DNA from: Prochlorococcus sp. RS04
GTDB lineage: Bacteria; Cyanobacteriota; Cyanobacteriia; PCC-6307; Cyanobiaceae
Reading direction: 5' to 3'
DNA: 64,000 nt
Assembly (NCBI RefSeq): GCF_001989455.1
Contig: NZ_CP018346.1
Span: forward strand, 496,001-560,000
Numbering within the stretch: the first letter of the stretch is position 1; each line of letters begins with the position of its first letter. Below the pieces are notes generated by a model, which was given only the letters and a program-made list of their open reading frames with translations, was not told the origin of the DNA and did not search any database. The translations under genes were made by a program, and so were the position numbers. Positions 49,451 to 60,645 of this stretch are shown piece after piece.

Positions 49451-50185
49451 TTGAATCCACAATTATCACCAAAAGCAATAAGAGAAATTCGAGAAGGGAC
49501 TTGCAACCCTCTTGGTGCACCGCAAGTTACTACAGATTTAAGCGAAAACATTATATTGACAAGTTTAGACGATCTTCATAATTGGGCTAGACTAAGCAGT
49601 CTATGGCCTCTCTTGTACGGAACAGCTTGTTGTTTTATAGAATTTGCAGCCCTAATCGGATCTAGATTTGATTTTGATAGATTTGGATTAGTACCTAGAA
49701 GCTCGCCAAGGCAAGCAGATTTGCTAATAGTCGCAGGAACAGTAACTATGAAGATGGCTCCAGCCCTAGTGAGACTTTATGAACAAATGCCTGAACCAAA
49801 ATATGTTATTGCAATGGGTGCATGCACAATCACGGGGGGAATGTTTAGCGCAGACTCTACAACTGCTGTAAGAGGTGTTGATAAATTGATTCCAGTTGAT
49901 TTATACCTTCCAGGATGCCCACCAAGACCAGAAGCAATTTTTGATGCTGTCATCAAATTAAGAAAAAAAGTTGGAAACGAATCAATATTAGAGCGCACAA
50001 AAACTGAACAAACCCACAGATACATAACATCTGATCATGAAATGAATCTTGTTTTCTCAGAAAATACAGGTGAATATCTAAACAAAACTTCAGATAACGT
50101 CATAACCTCCTCCAAAAAAGAAAAAATAACTGAATTACCTGAAGACACCGAAAAAGCTGAAATTATTGATACTTTAGAAGATTAA
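49451..50185 (+). CDS. ndhK: NAD(P)H-quinone oxidoreductase subunit K
   Basis: Carries iron-sulfur cluster N2 next to the quinone pocket of NDH-1. The cluster Cys residues appear in [27 protein letters not shown] and [17 protein letters not shown]. The C-terminal tail (about 190-244) is longer and acidic. It starts at TTG four bases after ndhC and its stop overlaps the ndhJ start (TAATG), so the three genes are translationally linked. Confidence 0.97.
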   Translation: MNPQLSPKAIREIREGTCNPLGAPQVTTDLSENIILTSLDDLHNWARLSSLWPLLYGTACCFIEFAALIGSRFDFDRFGLVPRSSPRQADLLIVAGTVTMKMAPALVRLYEQMPEPKYVIAMGACTITGGMFSADSTTAVRGVDKLIPVDLYLPGCPPRPEAIFDAVIKLRKKVGNESILERTKTEQTHRYITSDHEMNLVFSENTGEYLNKTSDNVITSSKKEKITELPEDTEKAEIIDTLED

Positions 50186-50715
50186 TGGAAAAAGACGGTT
50201 TAGCTAAATCCCCAGATACTTCAATAGAAAAAGAAGGCTTCATAAGCCAATCTTTGTCTAAAGATGGAATTTTAAATCAATCTTTACCTGATGATCACAT
50301 AGGAATTGAAAACATTTCTGTGGAACCCAACAAATTATATGAAGCAGTTTCTGCCTTAAAAAATTACGGTTTCAACTATCTCCAATGTCAAGGAGGATAT
50401 GATGAGGGACCAGGCAAGAATCTTGTTAGTTTCTACCATTTTATAACTGTTGATGATTTGCAAAGAATCGAAAAAATTAAAGAAGTCAGATTAAAAGTTT
50501 TCTTAAAAAGAGATTCTGATTTATCAATCCCTAGCTTATATAAAATTTTTAAAGGAAGTGATTGGCAAGAAAGAGAAACTTTTGATATGTATGGAATAAA
50601 TTTTATTGATCATCCCAATCCCAAAAGATTATTAATGCCTGAAGATTGGAGAGGATGGCCATTGCGAAAAGATTATATTCAGCCAGATTTCTATGAACTT
50701 CAAGATGCTTATTAA
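50185..50715 (+). CDS. ndhJ: NAD(P)H-quinone oxidoreductase subunit J
   Basis: A hydrophilic-arm subunit of NDH-1 (the 30 kDa/NuoC family). The signature [20 protein letters not shown], followed by [18 protein letters not shown], is diagnostic. The first 30 residues are a polar extension. Its start codon shares one base with the ndhK stop; its stop overlaps the end of the convergent YvcK-like gene by four bases. Confidence 0.97.
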   Translation: MEKDGLAKSPDTSIEKEGFISQSLSKDGILNQSLPDDHIGIENISVEPNKLYEAVSALKNYGFNYLQCQGGYDEGPGKNLVSFYHFITVDDLQRIEKIKEVRLKVFLKRDSDLSIPSLYKIFKGSDWQERETFDMYGINFIDHPNPKRLLMPEDWRGWPLRKDYIQPDFYELQDAY

Positions 50716-52097
50716 TTTAATTTCTTTAATTTGCGATAAATAAACATAACTGCTCTTGCTAGCCTTCTTGGATCATGTCTAAGAGTTGGAGTTATTCTCT
50801 TTGAGTATAATGGTGCTTGCAAAACATAGTAACCTTCAGATAATAATTTTGCCTTATCACATAGTACAGGCTCTGCTCCTCTACTTTCGTAATATTCTAC
50901 AAGTGGAGACTTTTCAAATTGAATCTGAGATAAGACTGAGTTAAAAATTCGAGTATTAACTCCAAAATTCGATAATTGTTTTTCTATTGCTTTGACATGT
51001 TGATAAACATCTAGGCCATCTGTTTCTCCTGGCTGAGTCATCAAATTACTTATATAAATTTTGGGAGCACTACTTTTCAATAAGGCATCTACTATCTCCG
51101 GCACTAAGAGATTAGGTAATAACGAAGTGAATAGACTGCCTGGACCAAGAACGATTACATCAGCTTCTTTTATAGATTCAAGAGCGCTAGGAAGAGCTGA
51201 AGGATTTTCTGGAAAATAACCAATCCTCGAAATTAATTTCTTAGATTTGCTGATCTTGCTTTCACCATAAATTTTTTCACCATCTTCTAATTCAGCCCAT
51301 AATATAACATCAATATTTGTTGCAGGTAAAACTTGACCTTGTACCGCCAAGACCTTACTAGAGGCTTGAACTGCTTTTTCTAAACTACCCGTAATTGTTG
51401 TTAAAGCTGACAAGAAGAGATTTCCAAAACTATGGCCTTCCAGACCACTTCCCCCTGAAAATCTGTACTGAAATAATCTAGTTAAAGTAGGTTCCTCGTT
51501 TGATAAAGCTGCCAAACAATTTCTAATATCTCCTGGAGGTTGCACACCTAATTGTTTTCTGAGAATTCCACTACTTCCACCATCATCAGATACAGTTACG
51601 ATTGCTGTAATATTGCTACTATAATTTTTTAAGCCTTTCAGTAAGGTAGATAAACCTGTACCACCCCCAATCGCAACAATATTTGGACCTCTGTTTAATT
51701 TACTTTTAACTCTTAATGCATCAACTAAATATGTATCTTTTTCTGGAACAAGCGCTTTTTGAATAGAATTAATACTTCTATTTTGTCCAATCCCGATTAA
51801 TAATAGTCCAATAACAAAAATCAATGGCCCCATTAATGAGACAGGCAAAATACTTGTTAAACCTGTCATTACCCCAAAAAAGATTTCAATTAGCCAATAG
51901 AGCGGTCTTAAATTTGTCCAAATTACCAAACCTAATAATGTAGTCAAAAATCCTATCGCGGATGTAAGCATCCATCTTTTTATTACCAATCCTGGCAAAA
52001 GCCAACTCAAGATTCTGAAGATTTTGTTTAACAAGACAAAATTTGTCTTTTTAAAGTTTTTATAGTACCTTCTTACCCTTTTTTTACGCTTATTCAT
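50712..52097 (-). CDS. YvcK/CofD-like (gluconeogenesis factor) family protein with membrane domain
   Basis: The C-terminal ~320 residues are a YvcK/UPF0052 domain: [41 protein letters not shown] and [17 protein letters not shown]-type sequence (here [19 protein letters not shown]). YvcK proteins bind nucleotide sugars and influence carbon allocation and cell-wall synthesis in Firmicutes. Here an N-terminal region of about 110 residues adds two or three membrane helices ([16 protein letters not shown] and [16 protein letters not shown]), tethering the protein to a membrane. Length is 461. The convergent ndhJ overlaps by four bases. Confidence 0.9.
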   Translation of the reverse strand: MNKRKKRVRRYYKNFKKTNFVLLNKIFRILSWLLPGLVIKRWMLTSAIGFLTTLLGLVIWTNLRPLYWLIEIFFGVMTGLTSILPVSLMGPLIFVIGLLLIGIGQNRSINSIQKALVPEKDTYLVDALRVKSKLNRGPNIVAIGGGTGLSTLLKGLKNYSSNITAIVTVSDDGGSSGILRKQLGVQPPGDIRNCLAALSNEEPTLTRLFQYRFSGGSGLEGHSFGNLFLSALTTITGSLEKAVQASSKVLAVQGQVLPATNIDVILWAELEDGEKIYGESKISKSKKLISRIGYFPENPSALPSALESIKEADVIVLGPGSLFTSLLPNLLVPEIVDALLKSSAPKIYISNLMTQPGETDGLDVYQHVKAIEKQLSNFGVNTRIFNSVLSQIQFEKSPLVEYYESRGAEPVLCDKAKLLSEGYYVLQAPLYSKRITPTLRHDPRRLARAVMFIYRKLKKLN

Positions 52098-52224
52098 TTA
52101 AAAACCTCTTAAATATTTTTCTCAAATTTCTAGACTATATAAAATCATTATAAATCAAATTCATACATCCTTTTTTTATTTCTAAAAATTGGCAAAATGA
52201 AATATATAGATTTTTTATATAAGT

Positions 52225-53010
52225 TTGAAAAAATCAAAGCATGCAGTTGAAACAAAAAACCTCTCGATAAGCTGGGGCGAAGTTAATGTGCTTAATCAAA
52301 TAAATTTTGAACTTAATGATGGAGAGAAATTAGCTATTGTTGGCCCCTCAGGTTCTGGTAAATCAACCATATTAAAAATATTAGCAGGACTCATTTTACC
52401 TACCAAAGGAGAATTAAGAATATTTGGTGAGAAGCAAACATATTTGAGATTAGATCAAAATAATCCTCCTGATGTAAGGCTAGTTTTTCAGAACCCGGCT
52501 TTATTAGGTTCTTTAACAATTGAAGAAAATGTAGGTTTTCTCCTTAAGAGAAATAAAAACCTATCTAAAAAGTTAATTCATGAAATAGTACGTGAATGCT
52601 TAGCTGAGGTAGGATTATTTAATGTTGAGAATAAACTTCCAAATGAATTAAGCGGAGGCATGCAAAAAAGAGTAAGTTTTGCTAGAGCATTAATTAATGA
52701 TCAAACTCTTAATGCAAAGTCTAAACCTTTATTACTTTTTGATGAACCAACTGCCGGCCTTGATCCAATTGCCTCATCAAGAATTGAAGATTTAATTAAT
52801 AAGACAAATGATAAAGCTAGCGGATCATCTATTGTAGTTAGCCATGTTCTTAGTACTATAGAAAGGACTTCAGATAAAGTTTTAATGCTTTATGGAGGCA
52901 AATTCAGATGGGCAGGCTCGATTGATGAATTTAAAAAGAGTAAAGATCCCTATGTATTTCAATTTAGGAATGGGAAACTTGATGGTCCAATGCAACCAAA
53001 AGACATTTAG
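52225..53010 (+). CDS. ABC transporter ATP-binding protein, MlaF-like
   Basis: An ATPase component of an MCE-type lipid transporter. Walker A is IVGPSGSGKSTILKIL, the signature is NELSGGMQKRVSFARAL, and Walker B is LLLFDEPTAGLDPIASSR; an H-loop SHVLSTIERT follows. Sequence and pairing with the MCE gene six bases downstream match MlaF/TGD3. It starts at TTG. The MlaE-like permease is not adjacent and must be elsewhere. Confidence 0.92.
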   Translation: MKKSKHAVETKNLSISWGEVNVLNQINFELNDGEKLAIVGPSGSGKSTILKILAGLILPTKGELRIFGEKQTYLRLDQNNPPDVRLVFQNPALLGSLTIEENVGFLLKRNKNLSKKLIHEIVRECLAEVGLFNVENKLPNELSGGMQKRVSFARALINDQTLNAKSKPLLLFDEPTAGLDPIASSRIEDLINKTNDKASGSSIVVSHVLSTIERTSDKVLMLYGGKFRWAGSIDEFKKSKDPYVFQFRNGKLDGPMQPKDI

Positions 53011-53015
53011 AAATT

Positions 53016-53861
53016 ATGCGTAGAAGCTTACGAGATTCAATAGTTGGGTTTTCCTTATTAGGAGGAATTTTAATATTCACATTTTTTTCTTTTTGGATAA
53101 GAGGAGTGAGATTATCTTCGAAAAATTGGTACCTCTTTGCTGAATTCAATAACGCAAGCGGTTTATCAAAAAAATCCCCAGTTACTTACAGAGGAATCTT
53201 AGTTGGATCAATAGAAGATATCTTGTTCACGAATGAATCAATCAAAGCAAAAATAGTTTTAAATAATCCTGAAATTATTCTCCCAAGGCCAGCATTTGCA
53301 AGGGTAGTAACAAATTCTTTCCTTGGAGGAGATGTACAAGTTGCGTTAGAAACTAGTGACAAGACAATTCCTAAAAACATTGCAAAGCCTATATCCGAAA
53401 AATGCGATACCAAATTAATTATTTGTCAGGGAGACACTATCACAGGTAAACAACTATCAAGTCTCTCAAATATAACTACTAGAATAAGTCAACTTTTAAA
53501 AGACACAAATCAAGAAAACTTAATTGAAAACATCGTTAATTCAATTGACCAATTTGATAGAACACAAGAAAATCTTGATGAATTAATTTATTTATCGAAA
53601 CAAGAGCTACAAAGAGTTGAACCTCTAATAAAAGAAATTACAATTGCTGCTAATCATTTGAATAACATTTTGTCTACCATTGATGATAAAGAAACCCTTA
53701 ATGACATTAAATTGACAATTAATGCCACTAGGTCCATCTCAACCAAAATAGATGATATGACCGATGATTTTGAAAAATTAACACAAGATAAAGAATTAAC
53801 TAAATCAATAAGGGATTTAACGATTGGGCTTTCAAAATTCCTTAACGAAATTTATCCATAA
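53016..53861 (+). CDS. MCE-domain lipid-transport protein, MlaD/TGD2-like
   Basis: A substrate-binding protein of an MCE system, probably moving lipids between the envelope or thylakoid membranes. One N-terminal membrane helix (SIVGFSLLGGILIFTFFSF) is followed by an MCE domain (about 38-115; LFAEFNNASGLSKKSPVTYR, GILVGSIEDI, VTNSFLGGDVQVALE). The remainder is a helical, probably coiled-coil tail that may form a tunnel or needle, as in PqiB/MlaD relatives. Cotranscribed with the ATPase gene. Length (281) fits cyanobacterial homologues. Confidence 0.9.
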   Translation: MRRSLRDSIVGFSLLGGILIFTFFSFWIRGVRLSSKNWYLFAEFNNASGLSKKSPVTYRGILVGSIEDILFTNESIKAKIVLNNPEIILPRPAFARVVTNSFLGGDVQVALETSDKTIPKNIAKPISEKCDTKLIICQGDTITGKQLSSLSNITTRISQLLKDTNQENLIENIVNSIDQFDRTQENLDELIYLSKQELQRVEPLIKEITIAANHLNNILSTIDDKETLNDIKLTINATRSISTKIDDMTDDFEKLTQDKELTKSIRDLTIGLSKFLNEIYP

Positions 53862-53868
53862 AAAATAT

Positions 53869-56046
53869 TTAGAATTCATTGATAGCATTTAAAGCCATAG
53901 CCGCGATTGCTTTATCTGTAGCTTTTGGCAATTGAACGTATTTCCCTTGAGCAGCCTCTGCTAACTCTTTACCAAATCCACTTGCTATAAATTTTCTCTC
54001 TGTATCAATTACTAAGAGTTTTATCCCGAGCATGGGATATTTTGCAGCGATATCTAGAACCTCCTGTTTTAAATTGACATTTTCATTATCTTTTCCCTCA
54101 ACCTCATTTTGTCCTAAAGATAATCCTAATGGAACATTTCCTCTTCCATCGGTAATTCCAACAACAATAACTTGACCTATATCTCCAGTTGAAAGAGCAT
54201 TTTTTGCGACTTTTGCTGATTGCGTTAGTCCATGAGCCAAAGGCGATCCACCTCCGCAAGGCATTGTTTCTAATCTTCTTTTCGCTGCAGTTATTGATCT
54301 AGTTGGAGGCAAAAGAACTTCTGCCTGATTACCTCTAAAGGGAATTAGGGCAACTTCATCTCTGTTCTCATATGCCTCGGTCAAAAGTCTAATAACTGCA
54401 CCTTTAGCACTTTGCATTCTATTAAGAGCCATAGACCCACTAGCATCAACAAGAAAAATGACTAAAGCACCTGCCTTTTTTTGAAGAAGCTTAGCCCTAA
54501 AATCATTTTCTTCTATGATTATTGATTTATTAGGATTCCTTAATCTTCTGGATTTTTGATAAGGAGCAGCAGCTCGAAGGGTAGCGTCTACAGCAATTCT
54601 TTTTACTTTACCTCTTGGAATAATAGGTTTTACATATCTTCCTCTACTGTCACTAAATATGACTGATCTACTCCCGCTATTCCCTGCTTTAGCTTTAGCT
54701 GATGAAAAAAGCAATAAATCAGGATCAACCATACATGCCTCGGGATCTAATATGAATTCTTCAGGTATTTCGGGAGTAGATTCATCTTCTCCATCAGAAT
54801 TATCTTCTTCTTGTTCTTGATCTTGCTCATTATCATTTTCACTAGTCTCAGGTTCAGAATCTTCATTGTTTGATTGAGGTGGGGGTGGGGGACTCTGATC
54901 CTCTGGAGGAGGTGGTTGAATATCATCATCTTCTGGAGGTATTTGCATTGCTCTTGGAAGAATAACTAACCTTACTGCGACTTTTAGATCTTCAGAATTT
55001 ACATTCTCATCGCCTCGAAGTGCTGCATTAGCCTTTGCTACTTTTACTGCAAATAATTCTGACCTATGTCCTTCTACTCCACCTCTAAGAGCTTCATTCA
55101 CTAAATAGGTTATTTGCTCTTTTGTTATCTTGACATCCTTTAACCATTGCCTTGCCAAAATTAATTGAGTGGATAAATTATCAGATTCTTCCGACCATTT
55201 TTCTGAAAATTTAATATTATTTTCTGCGTGTGATAAAACAGATTTTGTAATCTCAACTCTTTGAGCATTATCAATAGATTGATCTGCGGAAAGAACAATA
55301 GCAAAACGATCTAAAACATGATCTCTTAAAGTACCTTCTTCAGGATTATACGTTGCAATTAAAAGTGACTTACAAGGATGAGAAAGGCTTAAACCATCTC
55401 TCTCAATATTATTTTTCTCTCTTCCTGTCGCTTCAAGAATTAAATTTACAATGCCATCATCCAGTAAATTAATATCATCTACATAAAGAACACCTCTATG
55501 AGCCTCTGCTAAAATTCCAGGTTGAAAAACTTGTTCCCCAGTACTTAATGATGCAGCGACGTCAATTGATCCAACAAGCCTGTCTTCAGTTATGCCAATG
55601 GGAACTTGAATAAATGGAGCTTCTCTTACTTTTTTCGGAATTTCTTCAATTTGATTCAAATAATCATTTCCAATTACCTCCTCCAACAATTTATTAGTAC
55701 TAATATCCCATTCCTCTGGTTTATCTGGATCTAGGTTCCTACCAATAGGTCTTAATAAAGTTTGACTATTACTAATAGTTTGCTTTTCCATTATTGATTC
55801 ATTATCTAATACCTCTATAGGAGGGAGTAATGTATGCAAGCCCCTAGCTAATACTGACTTACCGGTACCTCTTCCGCCAGCGATAATCACTCCTCCTAAA
55901 CTGGGATCAACTGCTGCCAAAAGCAAAGATAACTTCAATAAACTATGACCTGTAATTGCCGCCAAAGGGAAAGCTCTAAAAGAATCCTTTGACTTCGTTA
56001 AATCTTTTTTTTCTCCTTTTTCTTGTAACTCGGGGTTCAAAATCAC
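53869..56046 (-). CDS. chlD: magnesium chelatase subunit D
   Basis: With ChlI and ChlH inserts Mg2+ into protoporphyrin IX, the first step committed to chlorophyll. The N-terminal AAA+ domain has the Walker [15 protein letters not shown], with [20 protein letters not shown] as Walker B. A Pro/acidic low-complexity linker follows (about 375-435; [12 protein letters not shown] and a Glu/Asp-rich stretch). The C-terminal von Willebrand A domain has the MIDAS motif [11 protein letters not shown]. Length (725) is typical. Divergent from folK with 36 bases between. Confidence 0.96.
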   Translation of the reverse strand: MILNPELQEKGEKKDLTKSKDSFRAFPLAAITGHSLLKLSLLLAAVDPSLGGVIIAGGRGTGKSVLARGLHTLLPPIEVLDNESIMEKQTISNSQTLLRPIGRNLDPDKPEEWDISTNKLLEEVIGNDYLNQIEEIPKKVREAPFIQVPIGITEDRLVGSIDVAASLSTGEQVFQPGILAEAHRGVLYVDDINLLDDGIVNLILEATGREKNNIERDGLSLSHPCKSLLIATYNPEEGTLRDHVLDRFAIVLSADQSIDNAQRVEITKSVLSHAENNIKFSEKWSEESDNLSTQLILARQWLKDVKITKEQITYLVNEALRGGVEGHRSELFAVKVAKANAALRGDENVNSEDLKVAVRLVILPRAMQIPPEDDDIQPPPPEDQSPPPPPQSNNEDSEPETSENDNEQDQEQEEDNSDGEDESTPEIPEEFILDPEACMVDPDLLLFSSAKAKAGNSGSRSVIFSDSRGRYVKPIIPRGKVKRIAVDATLRAAAPYQKSRRLRNPNKSIIIEENDFRAKLLQKKAGALVIFLVDASGSMALNRMQSAKGAVIRLLTEAYENRDEVALIPFRGNQAEVLLPPTRSITAAKRRLETMPCGGGSPLAHGLTQSAKVAKNALSTGDIGQVIVVGITDGRGNVPLGLSLGQNEVEGKDNENVNLKQEVLDIAAKYPMLGIKLLVIDTERKFIASGFGKELAEAAQGKYVQLPKATDKAIAAMALNAINEF

Positions 56047-56082
56047 TTTAAAAATGTCTGATATAGAATTTATCCAATAACT

Positions 56083-56658
56083 TTGTTTTTTGTAGTGGAA
56101 TTATCAAATCTTAATATCAAAAATGGACTATGTATATCCCTCGGAGCAAATATTGATAGTAAATTCGGAAGCCCTCTGGAGTCACTATTAATTTGCAAAC
56201 CAAAAATAGAGGAAATAATAAATGAGTGGGGAGATAGTTCTAACAAAAAGAAAGAAGAGAAAAGCAAATTTCATGCAAACTTTTTTTGGTCTTCAATTTA
56301 TGAGACATTACCCCATGGTGTTGAAAATGAGCAGCCAAATTATTTAAATACTTTATTGCTAATAACAAGTAATTCTTTTCCAAAACCATCAAATAAAAAG
56401 GCGAAATTACTTTTAAAAGAGCTAAAAAAGTTAGAAAGATTTTTCGGACGAGAAGAGACGCCAAAGGGCAAGAAATGGCTATCAAGATGTCTCGATTTAG
56501 ATATTCTTTGGTGGGAAGATTTTCATACGGTTGACGAGGAATTAACATTACCTCACCCTAGATTCATGAATCGGAATTTTGTTATTACGCCACTATCTGA
56601 AATCTTAAGTAGAAGCCAAAAAATCACAAAGTTTGATGCACCAAAATGGACTATATAA
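56083..56658 (+). CDS. folK: 2-amino-4-hydroxy-6-hydroxymethyldihydropteridine diphosphokinase
   Basis: Transfers pyrophosphate from ATP to the pterin in folate synthesis. The family signature [20 protein letters not shown] with [19 protein letters not shown] is clear; [15 protein letters not shown] is the N-terminal substrate loop. The reading frame opens at TTG 56083; GTG 56095 is an alternative. At 191 residues it is slightly longer than E. coli HPPK (159). Confidence 0.92.
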   Translation: MFFVVELSNLNIKNGLCISLGANIDSKFGSPLESLLICKPKIEEIINEWGDSSNKKKEEKSKFHANFFWSSIYETLPHGVENEQPNYLNTLLLITSNSFPKPSNKKAKLLLKELKKLERFFGREETPKGKKWLSRCLDLDILWWEDFHTVDEELTLPHPRFMNRNFVITPLSEILSRSQKITKFDAPKWTI

Positions 56659-56709
56659 ATGATTTACAAAACCAAAAGATAACTGTTAGGCTATTTTTAT
56701 TTAAAAATT

Positions 56710-57273
56710 ATGGGCAAAAAAAACCTTATAAGAAGATCAATTTTTAAAGAAAAAATATCTGAGTTAAAGTCAAAAAAATTTAGTTTCGAAATAAATAGAA
56801 TTGAGCTTCCAAATGGACATGAAGGTGAATATGGATACATTAAGCATCCTGGGGCAGCGTTAGCCGTACCTATTACAAAAGACAATAAAGTTATCATTCT
56901 TCGGCAATATAGATTTGCTGTTTCAAGATATTTATTAGAATTTCCAGCAGGTACATTAGAAATAGGTGAAACACCTATTAATTCAATTCAAAGAGAAATA
57001 AAAGAAGAGACTGGATTCAGTGCAAACAAATGGGATGAAATAGGAACTCTTGTCCCTGCTCCCGGTTATGCAGATGAAGAAATTTATTTATTTTTAGCCC
57101 GTGATTTAAACAAACTCAATTTCGAGGTTAAAGGAGATTTAGATGAAGATATAGAAGTATTAATTTTAGATCCAGACGAACTAGATAATCTTATTTCTAG
57201 TGGGGATGAAATTCTTGACGCAAAAACTGTGACGGCTTGGTTTAGAGCTAAACAATTTTTAGATAAATCATGA
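56710..57273 (+). CDS. Nudix hydrolase, ADP-ribose pyrophosphatase-like
   Basis: Hydrolyses nucleoside diphosphates linked to another moiety. The Nudix box is complete: GTLEIGETPINSIQREIKEE followed by TGF. A preceding AVPITKDNKVIILRQYRF strand and a following LVPAPGYADEEIYLFLAR are typical of the ADP-ribose/ADP-sugar pyrophosphatase (NudF/NUDT5) subgroup. Length is 187. The stop overlaps the photolyase start by four bases (ATGA), so both are translated from one transcript. Confidence 0.9.
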   Translation: MGKKNLIRRSIFKEKISELKSKKFSFEINRIELPNGHEGEYGYIKHPGAALAVPITKDNKVIILRQYRFAVSRYLLEFPAGTLEIGETPINSIQREIKEETGFSANKWDEIGTLVPAPGYADEEIYLFLARDLNKLNFEVKGDLDEDIEVLILDPDELDNLISSGDEILDAKTVTAWFRAKQFLDKS

Positions 57274-58703
57274 ATAAACCTAGAATACTTTTTTGGCATA
57301 GAAAAGATTTAAGAATATTTGATAATCAAGCTTTAATCAAAGCATTTTCATTATCAAATGCTATTACTTCAACTTATATATTTGATAAAAATTACTCACA
57401 CGATTTCAATGCAAGTTCAAGAGCTTGGTTTCTAGGAAATTCACTACAAGAATTAGCAAATAATTGGGGGAAAATGGGTAGTAGACTCGTTATAGCAGAT
57501 GGAGATCCGGTATTAATAATTCCTCAATTAGCAAAGACAATAGATGCCAAATTTGTTTTTTGGAATAGATCAATTGAACCTTATGAGATTAATCGCGATT
57601 TACAAATAAAAAAAAATTTAAAAGAACAAAATATTCAAGTTATTGAAACTTGGGATCACTTATTAGTAGAACCTTTAAAAATATTTACAGGGAATAATAA
57701 TCCTTATTCAGTTTATGGACCTTTTTATAAAAACCTTAAATCAAAAATGAATTTATTAGGTTCATATGAACAAGATAAAGTTGGTTTCCAGTTTAAAGAT
57801 ATAGATATTAAACTCGAAGATAAGACAATAAATTCATCTGATTCGGTTCTAGAGAAATTTATCAAAAATATCAAATTTCCAGGTTCGAATATTTGTCCGT
57901 GTAGACCTGGAGAGAACGCTGCAGAAACACTATTAGAAAACTTCATTAACGAAAAAAAAATATATTCTTATAATTCTGCAAGAGATTTTCCTTCCCTTAA
58001 TGGGACATCATTTCTAAGTGCATCTCTCAGATTCGGCACGATCAGCATTAGAAAAGTTTGGAACGCCACATTAAATTTAAATTCAGATTTTGTAAATCAA
58101 GAAAATTACCTATCAATTGAAACTTGGCAAAAAGAACTTATTTGGCGTGAATTTTATCAACATTGCTTGTTCCATTTCCCAGAGCTAGAGAAAGGTCCAT
58201 ATAGAAAAAAATGGGATCACTTTCCATGGCAAAACAATAATGAATGGTTTCAACATTGGAGCAACGGAGAGACCGGAGTACCTATAGTTGATGCTGCAAT
58301 GCGTCAACTAAATAGTACTGGCTGGATGCATAACAGATGTAGGATGATAGTAGCTTCATTTCTGGTAAAAGATCTTATATGCAGTTGGCAAATGGGCGAA
58401 AAAAAATTTATGGAGATGCTAGTTGATGGAGATTTAGCTGCAAATAATGGGGGATGGCAGTGGAGCGCCAGTAGCGGTATGGATCCAAAACCACTTAGAA
58501 TTTTTAATCCATATACCCAAGCAAAAAAATTTGATCCTACTTGCGAATATATAAAATATTGGATTCCTGAGTTATCTAAAGTATCTAATTCAGACCTATT
58601 AAATGGGGAGATATCTAATTTAGAAACAACTAATTATTCAAGCCCTATTGTCAATCACAACATACAACAAAGATTATTTAAATCGCTTTATGCTGAAATT
58701 TGA
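57270..58703 (+). CDS. phr: deoxyribodipyrimidine photolyase
   Basis: Uses blue light and FADH- to split cyclobutane pyrimidine dimers. The N-terminal domain (LFWHRKDLRIFDNQALIKAF) binds an antenna chromophore; the C-terminal FAD domain has WQKELIWREFYQHCLF, GVPIVDAAMRQLNSTGWMHN, RMIVASFLVKDLICSW and NNGGWQWSASSGMDPKPLRI, all typical of class I CPD photolyases. Length (477) is normal. Coupled to the Nudix gene, and its 3' end overlaps the convergent aminotransferase gene by 16 bases. Confidence 0.94.
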   Translation: MNKPRILFWHRKDLRIFDNQALIKAFSLSNAITSTYIFDKNYSHDFNASSRAWFLGNSLQELANNWGKMGSRLVIADGDPVLIIPQLAKTIDAKFVFWNRSIEPYEINRDLQIKKNLKEQNIQVIETWDHLLVEPLKIFTGNNNPYSVYGPFYKNLKSKMNLLGSYEQDKVGFQFKDIDIKLEDKTINSSDSVLEKFIKNIKFPGSNICPCRPGENAAETLLENFINEKKIYSYNSARDFPSLNGTSFLSASLRFGTISIRKVWNATLNLNSDFVNQENYLSIETWQKELIWREFYQHCLFHFPELEKGPYRKKWDHFPWQNNNEWFQHWSNGETGVPIVDAAMRQLNSTGWMHNRCRMIVASFLVKDLICSWQMGEKKFMEMLVDGDLAANNGGWQWSASSGMDPKPLRIFNPYTQAKKFDPTCEYIKYWIPELSKVSNSDLLNGEISNLETTNYSSPIVNHNIQQRLFKSLYAEI

Positions 58704-59893
58704 ATTTCCTCTATACAATTCTTTAAAACTTTATTTAAATTTTCTGCTACATAAACTTGCTCTTCACAAGAAATTTCAGGAAACATTGGAAGACTAAGAA
58801 CTTCTGTACAAATTCTCTCTGTATTAATGAGTTTTGTTCTAGAAAAATTTTTCTTTTTGTAAGCTATTTGTGCGTGTATTGGAATTGGATAATAAATAAT
58901 TGAATTTATACCTTTTTCAAAAAGTTGTTGTTTTACCAAATTCCTTAAGGAATAGTATTTTTTGCAATCAGTCTCAAATAAATTTGAAAAATCTTCATTT
59001 AAAAAATATTTATCGTTTCTTAATTTGATGACAAATTGATTCCAAGAATGGGAAATTGAATCAGAGCTAATTTTTGGAAAACTAATAAATGGATTTTTTT
59101 CTAACAAGTCAAGGTAATTATTAGCAATTTTTTGGCGATTATTAATCCACTTAGAAATATATTTAATTTTAATGTTTAATATGGCAGCTTGAATGGTATC
59201 AAGTCTGCTGTTATATCCAATTTGGGTATGATGATATCTTATTGGGCTGCCATGAACAGCCAGTTCTCTAATTTTTTTTGCAATCTTTTGATCTGAAGTT
59301 GTTACTGCTCCACCATCCCCAGCAGCTCCTAAATTTTTTGTAGGGAAAAAGCTAAAACAGCCTATATCACCGATACTACCAACTTTGGAATTTTTCCACA
59401 TTGTGCATGTTGCCTGAGCACAATCTTCTATTATTTTTAAGTCATATTTCTTGGCCAAAGATTTTATTAAGGTCATATTCACTGCATTACCAAATAGATG
59501 CACTGGCATAATTGCCTTGGTATTAGAATTTATTTCTTGTTCTATTAGTTCAGTATTAATAAGATAAGTTTCTGGATCTATATCTACCAAAACAGGATTA
59601 GCACCAACAGCACTAATAGCCTCTGCAGTTGCAAAAAAGCTAAAAGATGAGGTAATAACTTCATCACCCACACCAATATCTAATGCGCGCAAAGCTAAAA
59701 CTAAAGCATCAGTTCCACTATTACAACCAATAGTATTTTCAACACCAATCAGATTTGAAAAACTCTCCTCAAATTTGGCAATTTCTTGTCCTCCAATATA
59801 CTTACCCCCTTTTAAAACTTTAAAAACCTCACTCTCAATTTCTGAGCCAATTTCTTGGTACTGCCTATTTAAAGTAAATGGAGGTATCTGCAT
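58688..59893 (-). CDS. DegT/DnrJ/EryC1-family aminotransferase
   Basis: A PLP-dependent enzyme that commonly aminates nucleotide-linked keto sugars for lipopolysaccharide or glycan synthesis. Signs are NTIGCNSGTDALVLALRALD (PLP pocket), VDIDPETYLI, MPVHLFGNAVNM, IEDCAQATCTMW (Asp binds the ring nitrogen) and the catalytic Lys in CFSFFPTKNLGAAGDGGAV. Length (401) is standard. It stands alone without other sugar-biosynthesis genes, so its product is unknown. Its stop lies inside the convergent photolyase gene. Confidence 0.92.
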   Translation of the reverse strand: MQIPPFTLNRQYQEIGSEIESEVFKVLKGGKYIGGQEIAKFEESFSNLIGVENTIGCNSGTDALVLALRALDIGVGDEVITSSFSFFATAEAISAVGANPVLVDIDPETYLINTELIEQEINSNTKAIMPVHLFGNAVNMTLIKSLAKKYDLKIIEDCAQATCTMWKNSKVGSIGDIGCFSFFPTKNLGAAGDGGAVTTSDQKIAKKIRELAVHGSPIRYHHTQIGYNSRLDTIQAAILNIKIKYISKWINNRQKIANNYLDLLEKNPFISFPKISSDSISHSWNQFVIKLRNDKYFLNEDFSNLFETDCKKYYSLRNLVKQQLFEKGINSIIYYPIPIHAQIAYKKKNFSRTKLINTERICTEVLSLPMFPEISCEEQVYVAENLNKVLKNCIEEIQISA

Positions 59894-59946
59894 AGTAAAT
59901 ATATTAACCCTAAACCATATTTCTATGGGTAAAAAAATTTTTTAAT

Positions 59947-60546
59947 TCATTTAAACCAACTTGGTTCTTTATCAGGAGTCCATTTTATATTGCAACCTAA
60001 AGAAGGCATCTGATTTGAAGGATAAGAATTATCTTGATTCAAATCATTTACAGCAGAGCGCAAATCTTTCCCAGATAGAGGGATATTATTACCTGGTTTA
60101 CTATCGTCTAATTGGCCATGATAATACAATAAAAAATCACCATCTCCTTCATTTGAAAAAAGATAAAAATCTGGGGTGCAAGCCGCTTTTAATTCCTTAG
60201 CAAAATTTTGATTTTCATCATATAGATAAGGAAAACTCCATCCCTGTGTTTGTGCCTGTAATCTCAAATATTTAGGAGAATCTGAAGGATGAGTGACAAT
60301 ATCATTACTAGAAATTGCAACAGTTTGAACTGTATTTTCAATGTCTTTACTTAAAATGAAAATTTGATTCTCAATATATTTAACAAATGGGCAATGGGCA
60401 CAAATAAACATTAAAAGTAAATGCCGATTATCTAGATTATGAGAATTAAAATATTCATTTTTTGAAGAATTAGCATTTAACATTTCGAAATTCGGTAATT
60501 GAAAACCTAATTCCAAAACCATAGAATTTGTTCTTACCATTTTCAA
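59947..60546 (-). CDS. thioredoxin-like/peroxiredoxin-like protein
   Basis: A thioredoxin-fold protein of the AhpC/TSA-redoxin type. The motif MFICAHCPFVKYIE resembles the redox site of thioredoxin-like family members (Cys-x-x-Cys, here CAHCPF), and IQTVAISSND-type strand (VQTVAISSNDIV) plus YLYDENQNFAKELKAACTPD are characteristic. Length is 199; the substrate is unknown. Two N-terminal Met codons are possible (60546 or two codons later, MVRTNSM). Confidence 0.85.
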   Translation of the reverse strand: MKMVRTNSMVLELGFQLPNFEMLNANSSKNEYFNSHNLDNRHLLLMFICAHCPFVKYIENQIFILSKDIENTVQTVAISSNDIVTHPSDSPKYLRLQAQTQGWSFPYLYDENQNFAKELKAACTPDFYLFSNEGDGDFLLYYHGQLDDSKPGNNIPLSGKDLRSAVNDLNQDNSYPSNQMPSLGCNIKWTPDKEPSWFK

Positions 60547-60645
60547 GTTAAAAATTCTTTGATATTTGAAAATTATTGTATATTTTGCAGTAATCCGTAA
60601 AGATAGGTACTTTTATATAGGAGAATAATAGAAATAATAAACAAA

